Both the position numbers and the translations under genes were made by a program. A DNA stretch of 64,000 bases, from contig JAQMRL010000004.1 in NCBI GenBank assembly GCA_035578175.1, positions 37,812,901 through 37,876,900 of the forward strand. The letters run 5' to 3'. This document shows, in pieces, positions 45,101 to 50,011 of this stretch (positions within the stretch are counted from its first letter, which is position 1; each line of letters starts with the position of its first letter). Source of the stretch: Catonia carolina. Lineage: Eukaryota; Arthropoda; Insecta; Hemiptera; Achilidae. The notes below the pieces were generated by a model, which did no database searches, was not told where the DNA came from, and saw nothing but the letters and a program-made list of their open reading frames with translations.

Positions 45101-48031
45101 AGAAACAGAACTTTTTTTGTAGCCCTGGAACTAGCAGATCGAGTGTAAATAATTTAACACTCCATCTGTCTGTTATGGAAAAATTTAATATAATGCACTC
45201 ATTATTAAAAATAATGTTGTTAGCTAAAAATGTGTAGTATAAAAATGTAGTAATTTAAAAACGTGAATAAAATGAGAGTTGACATGAACGATTTCTTGTC
45301 AGCTGACGATATAGTTCTTCAGTTTACAAATGAAGAAATAGTTTCTGTAATTATGCTGGACTCTCGTGAAGCTCGAAAAGCAACTTATGGAATATGTAAC
45401 ACGGAGCGGCTTTTTCACATTTAGAAACAGTAAAAGCAATGGAGTACATAGAATGATGCAACGCACACATAAATTAGGTTAATGAGACGCTGGTAAAATA
45501 TTGTGCCATCATCAAGGCATTTGACATTATGACAGCAAATAATTACAGTGATTTTATGCAACCAGGCAGTTTGGAGAATGTATAATTTTGTTGTAATTAT
45601 TACTGAACCATAAGAAATGTTTTACGAGCACACTATTTATATTTTAAGTACATCGTTCATTAACAACCAAGTTCTTACGTTCATAAAGTTCGTTTTCTAT
45701 TCTAAACTACGACGTTCATAATTTTTTTAAATTTCTATTTTATGACTAGAAGCCTAGCAAAAATATTTTTTAATTATGAAATTACTTAGTTTGTAATACG
45801 TAAAAAGTATGTTAAAATCAGTTTGTATTATCGGGGTTTGGTTAAGTGGGGTTGTTGTTTACACAAATTGGGTTTCAGAACTGTATGTCTTTTGAAAGGT
45901 AAAGAATTCTGTTATAAAATTATTTAATTTTCACTGACTTTTACAACTGCTGTTTTACTTGTATTTTATCATTTTTTATATAGTTCTGCTTTCTACTGAA
46001 ATGTTTCGGTGGATCCATTATTATTATCAGTTCATTAGTATAAATTGAAACTCAACTTTTTTATAAATGTTGATATTTTAATAAATTTAAGTAAAAAGTT
46101 TAGTTTTTGTATACTCTGATGATAGTTGGATCCACCAAAATATGTCAGTAGAAAGTAGTGTTATACAAACAAAGGTAAAAAAACAAGTGATATAGCAGCT
46201 GTAACAGGTCAGTGAAAAATTAAATAATTTTACAATAGAGTTGAATGTGGGTTGCACGATGCATTATACAGATAACTAAATAAATAATATTTACTTCTAC
46301 AGAATATTTTAATTATTTTTATCTCTTAGGAACCAAAATAGCACGAGAAGTGATTTGACAATAACATGATCACACAATGGTAGTAGTGTACATTCTTGTT
46401 ACTTTGTTGTTTAGGTCATCAGTTGAAAGGCTGGTTTGAAACCTCTAGAGGATTTACTAAATAAAACGAGGAGTGAGGTGGTTTACTATTGCCTTCCTTA
46501 ATGAGTGGAAAAGTATGCTTATCAGCATGCCAGGCCCTCTGAAAAGCATCTACTTTCCACCCTGCAAATGACACAGTCTTTTCATTCACCACAGAGTCTG
46601 GCTGTATAATAAAATTCATTACTCTCAAAGGAGATAACGGTGATTAGTGTCTTTCACAACTCTACTTTTTCCGTTCTTAAATGCTTCAGTCATACACGTG
46701 ATAAGAACATGAGATAAGAAACAGAACTATTTTTTGTAGTTTTGGAACTAGTAGATCGAGTGCAAATAATTTAACACTCCACTTGCCTGTCATGGGCAAA
46801 TCTTGTTACTTAACTCTTACCAAATTATTTTTATTGTAGCTTGCATCCGTGAACAAGAACGTTGTCGTCACAATATTTTTATTCTGAACGATTTCAGTCT
46901 TTTTATCGGATGAGTAGATAAACAATTATAATATTGGTGGAACATTTTTTCATATAATTTAAAAAAAGATACTAACAATAGATCGCCTGTAACACCAGAA
47001 CAACTTCTTTTTAGGTTATGGTGACACACCGGGTTGGTCTGGAGGTAAAGTTGTCACCGCGAGTCAGTTGTTTAACAGCTGATTTTCGGAGACTAAGGTT
47101 CCTGGATCACATCCTAGTAAAGGTAGTTACTTTTATACGGATTTGAATACTAGACAGTAGTTACCAGTGTGCTTTGATGGTTGGGATTCAATTAACCGTA
47201 CTCTTTCAGGACGGTCAACCTGGGTTTGTTCACCTCATTTACACGTCATACACATAATCATTATCTTTTTGGTCATGGGATTGCTTATTGTTCTGAATTG
47301 AACAGATTGCAACATATAAACATTAGGAATAAAAAGAGGTCTGGTGGGTATATCTTTTGAATATATTACAGTTGAATTAAAAATCATTAAATTTCATACA
47401 GGGCCTTCGGGTCAGCCTAGTCAGTCAGCTGTTAGAGAGTCGATATTAATTGGTAATTAACACTGGTTCGATAAGTGACATTTTATGATGACCAGCCGAT
47501 AGCCATTGCTGAACAAACTCCACTAGGAATCCCTATTGAAATTTACGCCTAATCCACGTCAAAAATACAGCACAAAACAGCGAGAGGATTGGGTGGTTGT
47601 CAATAATATACAGTTCCCGATAATAAAAAAAGCAAAAAAAATACCATACAGTAAAAATGAAACAGCTACGATATTGACAAAATATTTTTCGATTTTATTT
47701 TTGTAAAAAATTCGGCTTTGTTACTAAACAAACAACTAAAATGTGAGCACATATAGGGCAAAATGTGAGCACATAAAAGTTTTGCTAATCTAGGGAATAT
47801 ATAAGAGAAATACTATAAAACAAATATTTTAGTTACCTCTTGTAAATTCATTTTGTACCATGAATTTTGGAATCCAATATCATTAACTGGAGAAATTTTA
47901 AACGTCCATAAACCGTTGAGTGATTTAATTTCCCTTGATTCTGATTCACAAGGATATAAAATACTTGAAGTAATTGTTATTAAATTTATAATAAAGTAAA
48001 AAATAAAAAGAAGCCGTTTGTTTGATTTCAT
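8963..48031 (-). CDS. GUSB: beta-glucuronidase gene, 12 coding exons (whole locus)
   Basis: Beta-glucuronidase (glycoside hydrolase family 2) removes terminal beta-D-glucuronate from glycosaminoglycan fragments and glucuronides, usually in the lysosome or after secretion. Joining exons 48031-47837, 33796-33611, 30089-29917, 27116-26974, 25030-24840, 24144-24004, 21174-21002, 18387-18247, 16843-16753, 15245-15069, 10138-10000 and 9111-8963 gives 1899 nt, 632 residues plus TAA, with every phase matching. Residues 1-22 form a hydrophobic signal peptide. The sugar-binding beta domain covers about 23-230, the immunoglobulin-like domain about 230-330 and the TIM barrel about 330-610. Acid/base E436 lies in WSLANEP, nucleophile E526 in ITEYGAG, and the active-site tyrosine in NRYYGWY (about 490). 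Possible N-glycosylation sequons are visible in exons 2, 3, 5 and 6. Length is close to the human enzyme (651). All introns are GT-AG and sum to about 37 kb. The open frame and conserved catalytic residues argue for a working gene. UTRs and promoter are not determined. Confidence 0.93.
9187..9548 (-). mobile_element. SINE-1 copy (intron 11)
   Basis: Listed as minus by the convention used for all SINE-1 entries reversed: in this copy the (AAC)-type tail is at the right (ACCAAAACAACAAG near 9535), so its sense strand is the plus strand of the window, opposite to GUSB. A short tandem duplication of the GTGAGG block occurs near 9430. Degenerate. Confidence 0.7.
10000..10138 (-). CDS. GUSB: GUSB exon 11: TIM barrel C-terminal part
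   Basis: Encodes residues 538-584, including SEEYHVDFMLQHF and VGEMVWNFADF, the latter matching VGELIWNFADF of mammals. Acceptor TTTTTTAG, donor CAAG|GTTAGT, phase 1. Confidence 0.93.
10238..10335 (+). repeat. tRNA-headed SINE fragment
   Basis: Short match to the head-body junction of SINE-3 (TTTTAAAACCCATCAAT compare TGTTAAAACCCACCGTT at 38660), with a degenerate B box GTGTTTGATTTCC just before it. Lies in GUSB intron 10. Confidence 0.4.
10482..11103. repeat. 18-bp exact inverted repeat enclosing a CTAG-motif cluster
   Basis: TGCAGGATGCATTATAAA at 10482-10499 recurs as its exact reverse complement at 11086-11103. Between them ACTAGCTGCTAGT, itself a near-perfect palindrome, occurs at 10703, 10942 and 10973, with a variant at 10766. 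No coding. Possibly two Penelope-element ends or a non-autonomous element with subterminal repeats. Confidence 0.5.
11189..11232 (-). ncRNA. hammerhead ribozyme motif, left inverted arm
   Basis: Reverse complement of the motif at 13372-13415 and identical to it through the core. On the minus strand: stem I strand, CTGATGA (11226-11220), stem II GGTG/CACC, GAAA (11206-11203), the ACACGTGT palindrome and the expected cleavage triplet ending GTA. Same geometry as the right copy. Confidence 0.75.
11680..13266 (+). pseudogene. Penelope reverse transcriptase/GIY-YIG polyprotein, broken
   Basis: Penelope proteins copy their RNA with a telomerase-related reverse transcriptase and nick target DNA with the C-terminal GIY-YIG nuclease. 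Three pieces are open: about 11750-11909, 12064-12432 and 12436-13266. The second and third are in the same frame, separated by one TAG. The first needs a frameshift near 12060 and also carries a TAA. The RT catalytic aspartates (SFDIKD, YVDD) and the GIY-YIG tyrosines (VYKI, FYIG) are kept. Few lesions suggest a relatively young copy. Confidence 0.88.
13372..13415 (+). ncRNA. hammerhead ribozyme motif, right end of Penelope element
   Basis: All conserved core positions are present in order: CTGATGA (13378-13384), stem II GGTG-GATC-CACC (13386-13397), GAAA (13398-13401). A minimal stem III follows (AC/GT from the palindrome ACACGTGT), then A13409 as the cleavage-site nucleotide. Stem I pairs 13410-13415 (AGTAGG) with 13372-13377 (TTTACT): four Watson-Crick pairs and two G-U. 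One extra U (13385) lies between the core A and stem II; natural hammerheads with an extra nucleotide there are known. Minimal type I hammerheads are established features of Penelope elements. Activity is not shown here. Confidence 0.8.
13574..13973 (-). mobile_element. SINE-1 full-length copy with target duplication
   Basis: 400 bp flanked by ATTTACATTT on both sides (13564-13573 and 13974-13983). Its sense strand is minus: it starts CTGCCCATAACAGACAGG and ends in a GTTGTTGTT (sense AAC) tail. The head is not obviously a tRNA or 5S sequence. The sense strand holds the shared open frame VVNEVKVSFAEWK...LSADDLNNN. Same orientation as GUSB. Confidence 0.85.
14273..14655 (+). mobile_element. SINE-1 copy, inverted relative to the one at 13574
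   Basis: Starts CTGCCCATAACAGACAG and ends near ACCTAAAATACAGG, with a degenerate tail. About 300 bp separate it from the oppositely oriented copy, so the intron 10 transcript could form a long hairpin. Confidence 0.75.
15069..15245 (-). CDS. GUSB: GUSB exon 10: TIM barrel with catalytic nucleophile
   Basis: Encodes residues 479-537, phase 0 at both ends. It contains VDIICVNRYYGWY and PVLITEYGAGS. E526 corresponds to the human nucleophile E540, and the NRYYGWY tyrosine to human Y504. Acceptor ATTTTACAG, donor TCA|GTGAGT. Confidence 0.94.
16200..16562. repeat. repeat family D, copy 1 (intron 9/8 boundary region)
   Basis: About 360 bp shared with 50618-50978 in the same orientation, from TTTTTAAAATTGTCATCTATC to GTCTCATGAAAGGGATTTTT, including AAAGAGTAGATACAGAAATC. 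No coding potential seen; class unknown. 15780-16195 just before it resembles 21640-21790 (TTTTTCTTCTGTCCAT, TTCTTAT-CGATGAAG) and is probably an old LINE relic. Confidence 0.6.
16753..16843 (-). CDS. GUSB: GUSB exon 9: TIM barrel
   Basis: Encodes residues 448-478, including LAKSLDQTRPVTFATG (human HTKSLDPSRPVTFVS). Acceptor CTTTACAG. Donor CCT|GTGAGT was preferred to the overlapping GTAAGT 4 nt on because only the former restores phase 0 for exon 10. Confidence 0.9.
17258..17448 (-). mobile_element. SINE-1 copy, 5'-truncated, with target duplication
   Basis: 191 bp holding only the 3' half of SINE-1. ACACATCACAT occurs on both sides (17247-17257 and 17449-17459), an exact 11-bp target duplication. 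This shows that SINE-1 inserts by target-primed reverse transcription with 5' truncation. The shared open frame is intact. Lies in GUSB intron 8/9 region, upstream of exon 9. Confidence 0.85.
17740..17905 (+). mobile_element. SINE-5, tRNA-headed
   Basis: A perfect B box GGTTCGATTCC (17792-17802) sits in a tRNA-like head, followed by an AT-rich body also found at 51115-51290 (CATCATTCT-CCGCCTGCATTAG, AAAACAAAAAA). The cloverleaf is poor, so I call it a SINE and not a tRNA gene. Confidence 0.65.
18247..18387 (-). CDS. GUSB: GUSB exon 8: TIM barrel with catalytic acid/base
   Basis: Encodes residues 401-448. RPSIIMWSLANEP carries the proton donor E436 (human E451). Acceptor TTGTCTTTAG. The donor CG|GTAGAG is weak but is the only one giving the correct phase 2 junction to exon 9. 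Reading through meets an in-frame TAG at once. Confidence 0.91.
18935..19987 (-). mobile_element. Tc1/mariner-superfamily element with broken transposase
   Basis: Terminal inverted repeats CCGGGTGGCCCATATGTC (18935) and, inverted, CCGGGTGGTCCATATGTCAG (19987), each beside TA. On the minus strand the transposase catalytic region is visible in shifting frames: EADPNFLQSIF, HVNRRNCVYSSDANPHMRKV, NVPGVMVWGEIS, FREMLI, ENNSVYKFKSHIWEQDGAL (the second catalytic Asp in QDGA). The N-terminal DNA-binding part and the third Asp region are lost or scrambled. 1053 bp, dead, in GUSB intron 7. Confidence 0.82.
19346..19380. repeat. perfect 35-nt palindrome
   Basis: Two 17-bp arms beginning GGTCGCTGTGGTACAAT, separated by one T, are exact reverse complements. 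It lies inside the transposase relic at the place where the conserved PPRSPDLTP-type motif should be, so it is a local inverted duplication that destroyed the frame. Confidence 0.9.
19988..21001. other. intron 7 sequence, nothing recognised
   Basis: AT-rich intronic DNA between the transposon and exon 7, without credible open frames or repeats. Confidence 0.4.
21002..21174 (-). CDS. GUSB: GUSB exon 7: TIM barrel
   Basis: Encodes residues 344-401, with IRGRGFDYTV, WLGMNSFRTSHYPYAEE and HGFLVIMEAPACNL. The FRTSHYPY motif is a family hallmark. The usual VIDECPG reads VIMEAPA here, keeping the glutamate but not the preceding aspartate. Acceptor CTTTACAG, donor TTGA|GTAAAT, phase 2. Confidence 0.94.
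21480..21800. repeat. tandem duplication and LINE-like relic in intron 6
   Basis: The block ATTGCCATTTTGG...TTTATAAACTCTTTTTACAGCCCA occurs twice in a row (about 21488-21558 and 21562-21620). The following 150 bp resembles 16090-16200. Probably an old LINE 3' end; weak evidence. Confidence 0.4.
22326..23399 (+). mobile_element. 5'-truncated LINE with intact RT catalytic motif and poly-A tail
   Basis: Open to the stop at 23359-23361 (about 345 codons). Recognisable blocks: QLYDGQKSTVKLQGRLSTPF, KGLRQGCCLSPTLF, LLFADDQVVIA (catalytic FADD kept), YKYLGVVLS, LTYGAETWELT, QMDFWRRSCR, KKVLFWYGHLRRM, RKRGRPTRRW. The N-terminal catalytic Asp and the endonuclease are lost by truncation. A run of about 22 A follows the gene. 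AGAAATGT at 22318-22325 and 23400-23407 is the likely target duplication. The same family as the relic at 5553-5958. Lies in GUSB intron 6. Confidence 0.88.
23434..23949. repeat. 16-bp direct repeat 500 bp apart
   Basis: ATGTTCTGGTAAACCA at 23434-23449 recurs exactly at 23934-23949. The DNA between is non-coding, AT-rich at the right, with AATAAA near 23815. It could be an insertion with a long target duplication or a short LTR followed by the beginning of another; neither could be settled. Confidence 0.5.
24004..24144 (-). CDS. GUSB: GUSB exon 6: end of Ig-like domain, start of barrel
   Basis: Encodes residues 297-343, phase 0 at both ends. It holds PVGIRTVTWNST, NNKPVYLHGTGMHEDSD, the conserved entry to the catalytic TIM barrel (PVGIRTV...FYFHGVNKHEDAD in mammals). 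Acceptor TAATTTCAG, donor GAT|GTAAGT. Confidence 0.93.
24297..24690 (-). mobile_element. SINE-1 copy (intron 5/4 region)
   Basis: Near full length, from the GTTGTTGTTTAGG tail to CCTGTTATTGGC. More diverged than the 13574 and 35318 copies. Part of the shared open frame survives (SFAGWKKYAF, FYLVKPLEVQTSLSADDLNNN). Confidence 0.75.
24840..25030 (-). CDS. GUSB: GUSB exon 5: immunoglobulin-like domain
   Basis: Encodes residues 233-296. It begins GYVDYKIIICGGKE and ends AYMYTFE, with VQLWWP matching the VSLWWP motif of GH2 enzymes. Four cysteines are visible, more than in the mammalian segment. Acceptor TTCTCCAG, donor GAG|GTAAGC, phase 0 at the end. Confidence 0.9.
25031..26397. other. intron 4, AT-rich part
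   Basis: No gene or recognisable element between exon 5 and the polypurine tract. Microsatellite-like T and A runs only. Confidence 0.4.
26398..26950. repeat. polypurine tract of about 550 bp
   Basis: The plus strand is almost wholly A and G (GGAGAA/GAAGAAG type), interrupted by a few short TGTAAAATATGA blocks at 26485, 26685 and 26796, which indicate irregular tandem duplication of 200- and 111-bp units. On the GUSB sense strand this is a polypyrimidine run that starts about 30 nt after the exon 4 donor. Long open frames here (260, 165 and 76 codons) are composition artefacts. Confidence 0.9.
26974..27116 (-). CDS. GUSB: GUSB exon 4: sugar-binding domain
   Basis: Encodes residues 185-233, including YYNYGGINRPVTLFTTP and IYICDIEITTG, the counterpart of FFNYAGLQRSVLLYTTP in mammals. 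Acceptor GTTCCGCAG, donor GAAG|GTAAAT, phase 1. About 30 nt past the donor the sense strand enters a polypyrimidine tract of roughly 560 nt. Confidence 0.92.
27117..28168. other. intron 3, nothing recognised
   Basis: AT-rich intronic DNA with an A run at 27372-27391. Short open frames at 27352-27709 resemble nothing known to me. Confidence 0.4.
28169..28487 (-). mobile_element. SINE-2 copy, tRNA-derived
   Basis: Sense strand minus. The head holds GGTCTGGTCTAGAG (A-box region), CGCGAGTCAGCT-TTTAACAGCTG and B box GGTTCAAATC near 28390. The body runs to ATTGCAATGTACACACATTAG. Other copies are at 47027, 58996 and 59562. Confidence 0.75.
28620..29260 (+). mobile_element. pogo/Tigger-like element, 3' part
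   Basis: Left end GGATAATCCGAAAA and right end TTTTGGATTATCAAGATCGA are a degenerate inverted pair of Tigger type. Translating gives SEATKALEIAL, then EQYNNGMHIDVMFMRHRR, the C-terminal signature of Tigger/jerky transposases. Related sequence lies at 45290-45860. A CATCATCAAGG(T)n minisatellite (28846-28910) follows the stop region. 29222-29315 is repeated at 29346-29435. Confidence 0.6.
29917..30089 (-). CDS. GUSB: GUSB exon 3: sugar-binding domain
   Basis: Encodes residues 128-185. It starts WLNGNPVGENIGGYLPFQ, matching the VWVNG...GGYLPFE block of GUSB, and includes LTLSINNALNENTLP. Acceptor TTTTCTAG. Two GT donors lie 4 nt apart. Only GC|GTATGT (exon end 29917, phase 2) joins exon 4 in frame, so it was chosen over TAT|GTAATT. 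Confidence 0.9.
30125..31000 (-). mobile_element. SINE-3 copy (intron 2)
   Basis: Reverse-oriented copy of the long SINE, from the GAATACATAGGAAGGAAAG tail end to the GGAGAAAGTCGTGTGAGTG block. ACAAGATAGGGTAAGCCATG matches the other copies. The tRNA head beyond 30990 is not clearly recognisable. The open frame at 30847-31203 overlaps this repeat and is not a gene. Confidence 0.7.
31711..32085 (-). mobile_element. SINE-1 copy (intron 2)
   Basis: Most of SINE-1, ending early at AGTGCTGCAAATAATTTAG. TTTAGATA occurs at both edges (31702 and 32086) as a possible target duplication. The shared open frame has one frameshift. Confidence 0.7.
32849..33203 (+). mobile_element. SINE-4, tRNA-headed tandem dimer
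   Basis: The first unit starts with a strong tRNA-like head: A box TGGCGTAGTCGG (32856-32867) and B box GGTTCGAATCC (32899-32909), ending in GCGACGTTAAATAAATAAA. A second unit from 33047 begins at the B box and repeats the body (GACATATTTTCATACGTTAC, GATGCGACGTTAAATAAA). Possibly a head-deleted second insertion or unequal exchange. Confidence 0.75.
33225..33500 (-). repeat. two tRNA-SINE fragments in reverse orientation
   Basis: 33225-33360 carries the reversed B box region CCGGGAATGGAACCG, and 33395-33500 carries CCGGGAATCGAACCTGGGAT. The block TTGGTTATTAGTG...TTTAACGGTAG is shared with 18815-18865. Confidence 0.5.
33611..33796 (-). CDS. GUSB: GUSB exon 2: sugar-binding domain
   Basis: Encodes residues 66-127, phase 0 at both ends. 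It carries the family motif MPVPASFNDI, then FLGWSWYQ and a tryptophan-rich strand. Acceptor TTTATTTCAG, donor GTT|GTAAGT. Contains the sequon NST. Confidence 0.93.
33940..34197 (+). pseudogene. LINE 3' fragment
   Basis: Encodes VRNVEIRKELNIF, RVSENRIPKQALGYKPEGRRD, SPRKRWVDFRGLERAEMPNP with stops and one frameshift, ending in (AGA)n. This is the C-terminal end of an RTE-like LINE of the kind that also ends at 5204 and 50011. Confidence 0.75.
34198..35305. other. intron 1, nothing recognised
   Basis: AT-rich; a short piece at 34350-34410 resembles the SINE-5 body (CTCTCCATCGTCTGCATTA). Confidence 0.35.
35318..35720 (-). mobile_element. SINE-1 full-length reference copy
   Basis: 403 bp bounded by an exact 12-bp duplication ATAACAACCATT (35306-35317 and 35721-35732), so both ends are defined: sense 5' end CTGCCCATAACAGACAGG, 3' tail (AAAC)(AAC)n. 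The shared open frame VVNEVKVSFTEWK...LKPLEVQTSLLAVDLNN is uninterrupted. Confidence 0.9.
36018..36240 (+). mobile_element. Helitron-like end fragment
   Basis: CTATACTAATATTATAAAG followed by a stretch with AACTACTGAACG resembles the start of the Helitron at 42488 (CTATACTAATATAATAAAG, AACTACTGAACTG). No terminal CTAG end was confirmed. Confidence 0.45.
37545..37783 (+). pseudogene. LINE reverse transcriptase C-terminal fragment
   Basis: Open frame RKIKLKFYGQLYLIDDKRLKKQ, WDSWFKEVEKAIEKT, MNRTKFRQLITDF matches the end of insect endonuclease-reverse transcriptases (KLKFYGH-RMDDNRLTKQI type). It is uninterrupted to the stop, but only about 80 codons remain. The upstream codons of the open frame are not part of it. 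Confidence 0.6.
38565..39388 (+). mobile_element. SINE-3, full-length long tRNA-headed element
   Basis: A tRNA-like head with B box GGTTCAATTCC (38622-38632) and the A-box-like GACGTAGTGACTAGCGCG is joined to a body of about 740 bp ending in a (CA)n run and GGCAAGAAAAAG. Other copies at 3393-5385, 30125-31000 and 62490-62870 cover different parts. At over 800 bp it is long for a SINE. No protein is encoded. Confidence 0.75.
40640..41230 (-). pseudogene. Jockey-like LINE 3' end, degraded
   Basis: Minus-strand translation in shifting frames gives NQYIRMESNYEAPTLK followed by CKGSNRTRTITESP, LHTNLHIPIV-QEINT and KY-RRLESH. This parallels the Jockey C-terminus (TYGIQLWG, ILQRFQSKTLR, LHxDLxIPTVxxEI). 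Many stops. Confidence 0.55.
42488..43259 (+). mobile_element. Helitron relic with helicase C-terminus
   Basis: Begins with TC after an A (ATCTATACTAG...) and ends CTAG before a T (43256-43260), after GAAGTGAAGCGAGCAGG, the usual insect Helitron 3' end. At 43030-43205 the frame-shifted translation TFKTVGIDLRQECF, THGQFYVGLSRAGSAE, LLPHGNETTNIV is the end of a Rep-helicase protein. A deletion derivative, 770 bp. Confidence 0.7.
43468..43600 (-). pseudogene. pogo/Tigger-like HTH fragment
   Basis: The minus strand reads KSHERVANYCEVSLSTILKI then NKEIKDVKKLF, like the helix-turn-helix (psq/CENPB-type) N-terminus of Tigger transposases. Together with 42295-42487 it probably frames the Helitron insertion. 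Confidence 0.5.
44190..44460 (+). pseudogene. IS630/Tc1-like transposase C-terminus
   Basis: NLIELQAVWSQVKDYVATK, VKKLLEIGVSKVSVNKWKN, ITHFEKEE and, after a frameshift, MWEKDSLSEIQVEK match the end of insect DDE transposases in which a WxxVKxYV motif precedes an EEDxMW-like region. One stop and one frameshift. Confidence 0.6.
44795..45178 (-). mobile_element. SINE-1 copy (intron 1)
   Basis: Near full length from GTGTTATTTAGGTCATCAGC to CTGTCTGTTATGG. Diverged; open frame lost. Confidence 0.75.
45290..45860 (+). mobile_element. pogo/Tigger-like element, 3' part (second copy)
   Basis: FTNEEIVSVIMLDSREARK followed by MRRW-NIVPSSRHL is the Tigger transposase C-terminus. The downstream 300 bp parallels 28950-29215 (GATTTTATG-A-CCAG, GTTTTCTATTCT). 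Confidence 0.6.
45935..46270. mobile_element. Penelope-like relic made of two inverted 3' ends
   Basis: The left half carries, on the minus strand, a hammerhead-like series (CTGATAA, TGGATCCACC, GAAAC, TCAGTAG). The right half carries it on the plus strand (CTCTGATGATAGTTGGATCCACC, then AAAAT in place of GAAAC, GTCAGTAG). The halves are imperfect reverse complements joined near 46045, with no coding between. TTGCACGATGCATTATA at 46250 resembles the 18-bp motif at 10482 and 11103. Confidence 0.6.
46404..46800 (-). mobile_element. SINE-1 full-length copy with target duplication
   Basis: 397 bp flanked by TCTTGTTACT (46394-46403 and 46801-46810). Partial shared open frame (VVNEKTVSFAGWK...FYLVNPLEV). 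Confidence 0.85.
47027..47338 (+). mobile_element. SINE-2 copy (intron 1)
   Basis: From CCGGGTTGGTCTGGAGG to CATATAAACATTAGG. The B box is mutated (GGATCACATCC). Lies 500 bp downstream of exon 1. Confidence 0.7.
47837..48031 (-). CDS. GUSB: GUSB exon 1: start codon, signal peptide, mature N-terminus
   Basis: Encodes residues 1-65. The ATG at 48031 precedes KSNKRLL and a hydrophobic stretch to about residue 22 (signal peptide), then the family start LYPCESESREIKSLNGLW, equivalent to the LYPQES...LDGLW region of vertebrate GUSB. The donor is GAG|GTAACT and the exon ends in phase 0. The next exon is 14 kb away. Confidence 0.92.
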
Positions 48032-48443
48032 CGCGAGCGATTATTTACTAAGGAAAAAGTCACATTAATTAAGAAAATAATTAAGCGCAACCAAACTTTT
48101 TAGTTTTATGTTACACAATAATTGTAAACTAACTTTAAACCAACTACTAATAAATAAGTTAATAATGATATTCAGTGCGCTAAGAAATTAACACTGAAAT
48201 TAAAGCATTATTTCCTTACGTTACCTATGTTTAGTACGGGAAAACACTACCAACACAACAAATGAAAAAGGTCGTAAATTCATACTTAAAATAGTTTAGT
48301 ATTTCAACTATTGGTTCAGTTAAAAAATGTTGCAGAATTCATACATGGTAATCATTTATATCGTCGTTTTACTCTGTAGGGACTCCACAGGAGGCCTAAC
48401 AAAGGAATTTCTAAAACGTTTTATAAGTTTATAATAATCTCTA

Positions 48444-48847
48444 CTATTCGCCCATAACACGCAGGTGGAGTTTTAAATTATTTGCACGCTATCTGTTAGT
48501 TCCAGGGCTACAAGTAGTAGTTCGGTTTCTTATCAAATGGTCAGCCAATTATTATTATTATTATTGAAGCATTGAAGAACAGAAGAGATGGAGGTGTAAA
48601 AGAAACTAGTCAGAGTTATCTCCTCTGAAAGTAATGAATTGCATTATGCAGCCAGACCCTGTGGTAAACGAAGTGAAGGTGTCATTAGCAGGGTGCAGAG
48701 TAGATACTTTTCGGAAGGCCTGGAATGCTGATAAGCATACTTTTCAATGAGGAAGGCAAGTGTAAACCATCTCACTCCTCGTTTTACTTAGTAAAACCTC
48801 TAGAGGTTCAAACCAGCCTTTCGGCTGTTGACCTAAACAACAACAAC
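48444..48847 (+). mobile_element. SINE-1 copy upstream of GUSB
   Basis: Sense strand plus, ending ACCTAAACAACAACAAC. AATCTCTA on both sides (48436-48443 and 48848-48855). Lies 0.4 kb upstream of the GUSB start, in reverse orientation to the gene. Contains a short (ATT)n expansion. Confidence 0.8.
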
Positions 48848-48855
48848 AATCTCTA

Positions 48856-49529
48856 AGTCTCTGATATCTCCCAGAACATAATTAGGTATTCTTGCGGTGA
48901 ACACCTTTGAATGGAAATATTGAATCAGTTTTTATTAAATATGCAATATTTCAGAATCAAAATTAATAGGAACCTGAGTTTGAAGCCCAAAAGTTACAAG
49001 AATATGGCATCGATTGTAACGTACTATATGTCAAATTAAAGCCTGTCTAATTCAGCTTTGAATGGTGAAAACATTAAATTTTTATCTGCGGTTTTAAAAG
49101 TGATATTGAAATTAGAACAAAAAAGTGCCCGTTTTAGAATATATTTTACAGATTGTGCAAACATTTTGGCCTATAACTCTAAATACTCATCCGTTTTAGT
49201 GAAATTCGGCCAGAGTATAGACAAGAGTGTTTCTATTGTGTAAACTGAATCCCAAGGCCATATCTTTTTATCTTCTTATTTTTTGAGCTTTTTGCAACCC
49301 CTTCTTATCTCGCCAACCGGTAACTTTCTGGATTCCGGACCAGGACCGTTGGATTCGCAGTATATTCAATAAAATAAATCAATTATTTATTTAATTCAGT
49401 GGCATCTGAGTCTTTTGGAATTAATTTTTTAAATTATAGACTAAAATTGTGGTAGATGATGTAGTGCTCGACAAGTACCACAATGCAATTATTAAGGTTG
49501 TGACATCGGGTTTGATCCCGATGATAGAC
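48856..49529. other. upstream flank, nothing recognised
   Basis: No gene or assigned element; only a short accidental open frame (49058-49243). Confidence 0.4.
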
Positions 49530-50011
49530 ATAAAGAAGAAAGTTAGCAAATTCCAAGCAATGAGTGGCAATATTAGTAGAACCCTAGGCAGGAAAACAAG
49601 AAAAGAAACCCAGATAATGTTTTAAAAGGCTGCCTCGGTCCTACTCTATGGAAGTGAGTCGTGGATTAGAACCAGACCACAGGAGAATAGAGTACAGGCG
49701 GGAGAGATACGATTCCTGCAAAGAACAAAGGGTTGTAGTAGTAGGGACCAACTAAGAAATGAGGACATAAGAACGGAATTAGATGTTTACAACCTGAATG
49801 GAAGATTACAGAATATCGTAGTCGATGGAGAGAGCACGTAGAGAGAATGCCTGAGAGAAAGATCTCCTTCAGTGTTTTGCAATAGAGACCGGCGAACAGG
49901 AGAGATGTTGGAAGGCCACACAAAATATGGCAATAATTCAGTAGTTTGTCGCTGTTGTGAGTCGGAACAGGTGGAAGCTAAATCTTTGATTGTGAGAAGA
50001 AGAAGAAGAAG
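49530..50011 (+). pseudogene. LINE 3' fragment
   Basis: KKVSKFQAMSGNISRTLGRK, SVLLYGSESWIRTR, DQLRNEDIRTELDVYNLNG and a (AGA)n tail at 49996-50011 show the end of an RTE-like LINE. Two or more frame breaks. Confidence 0.75.
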
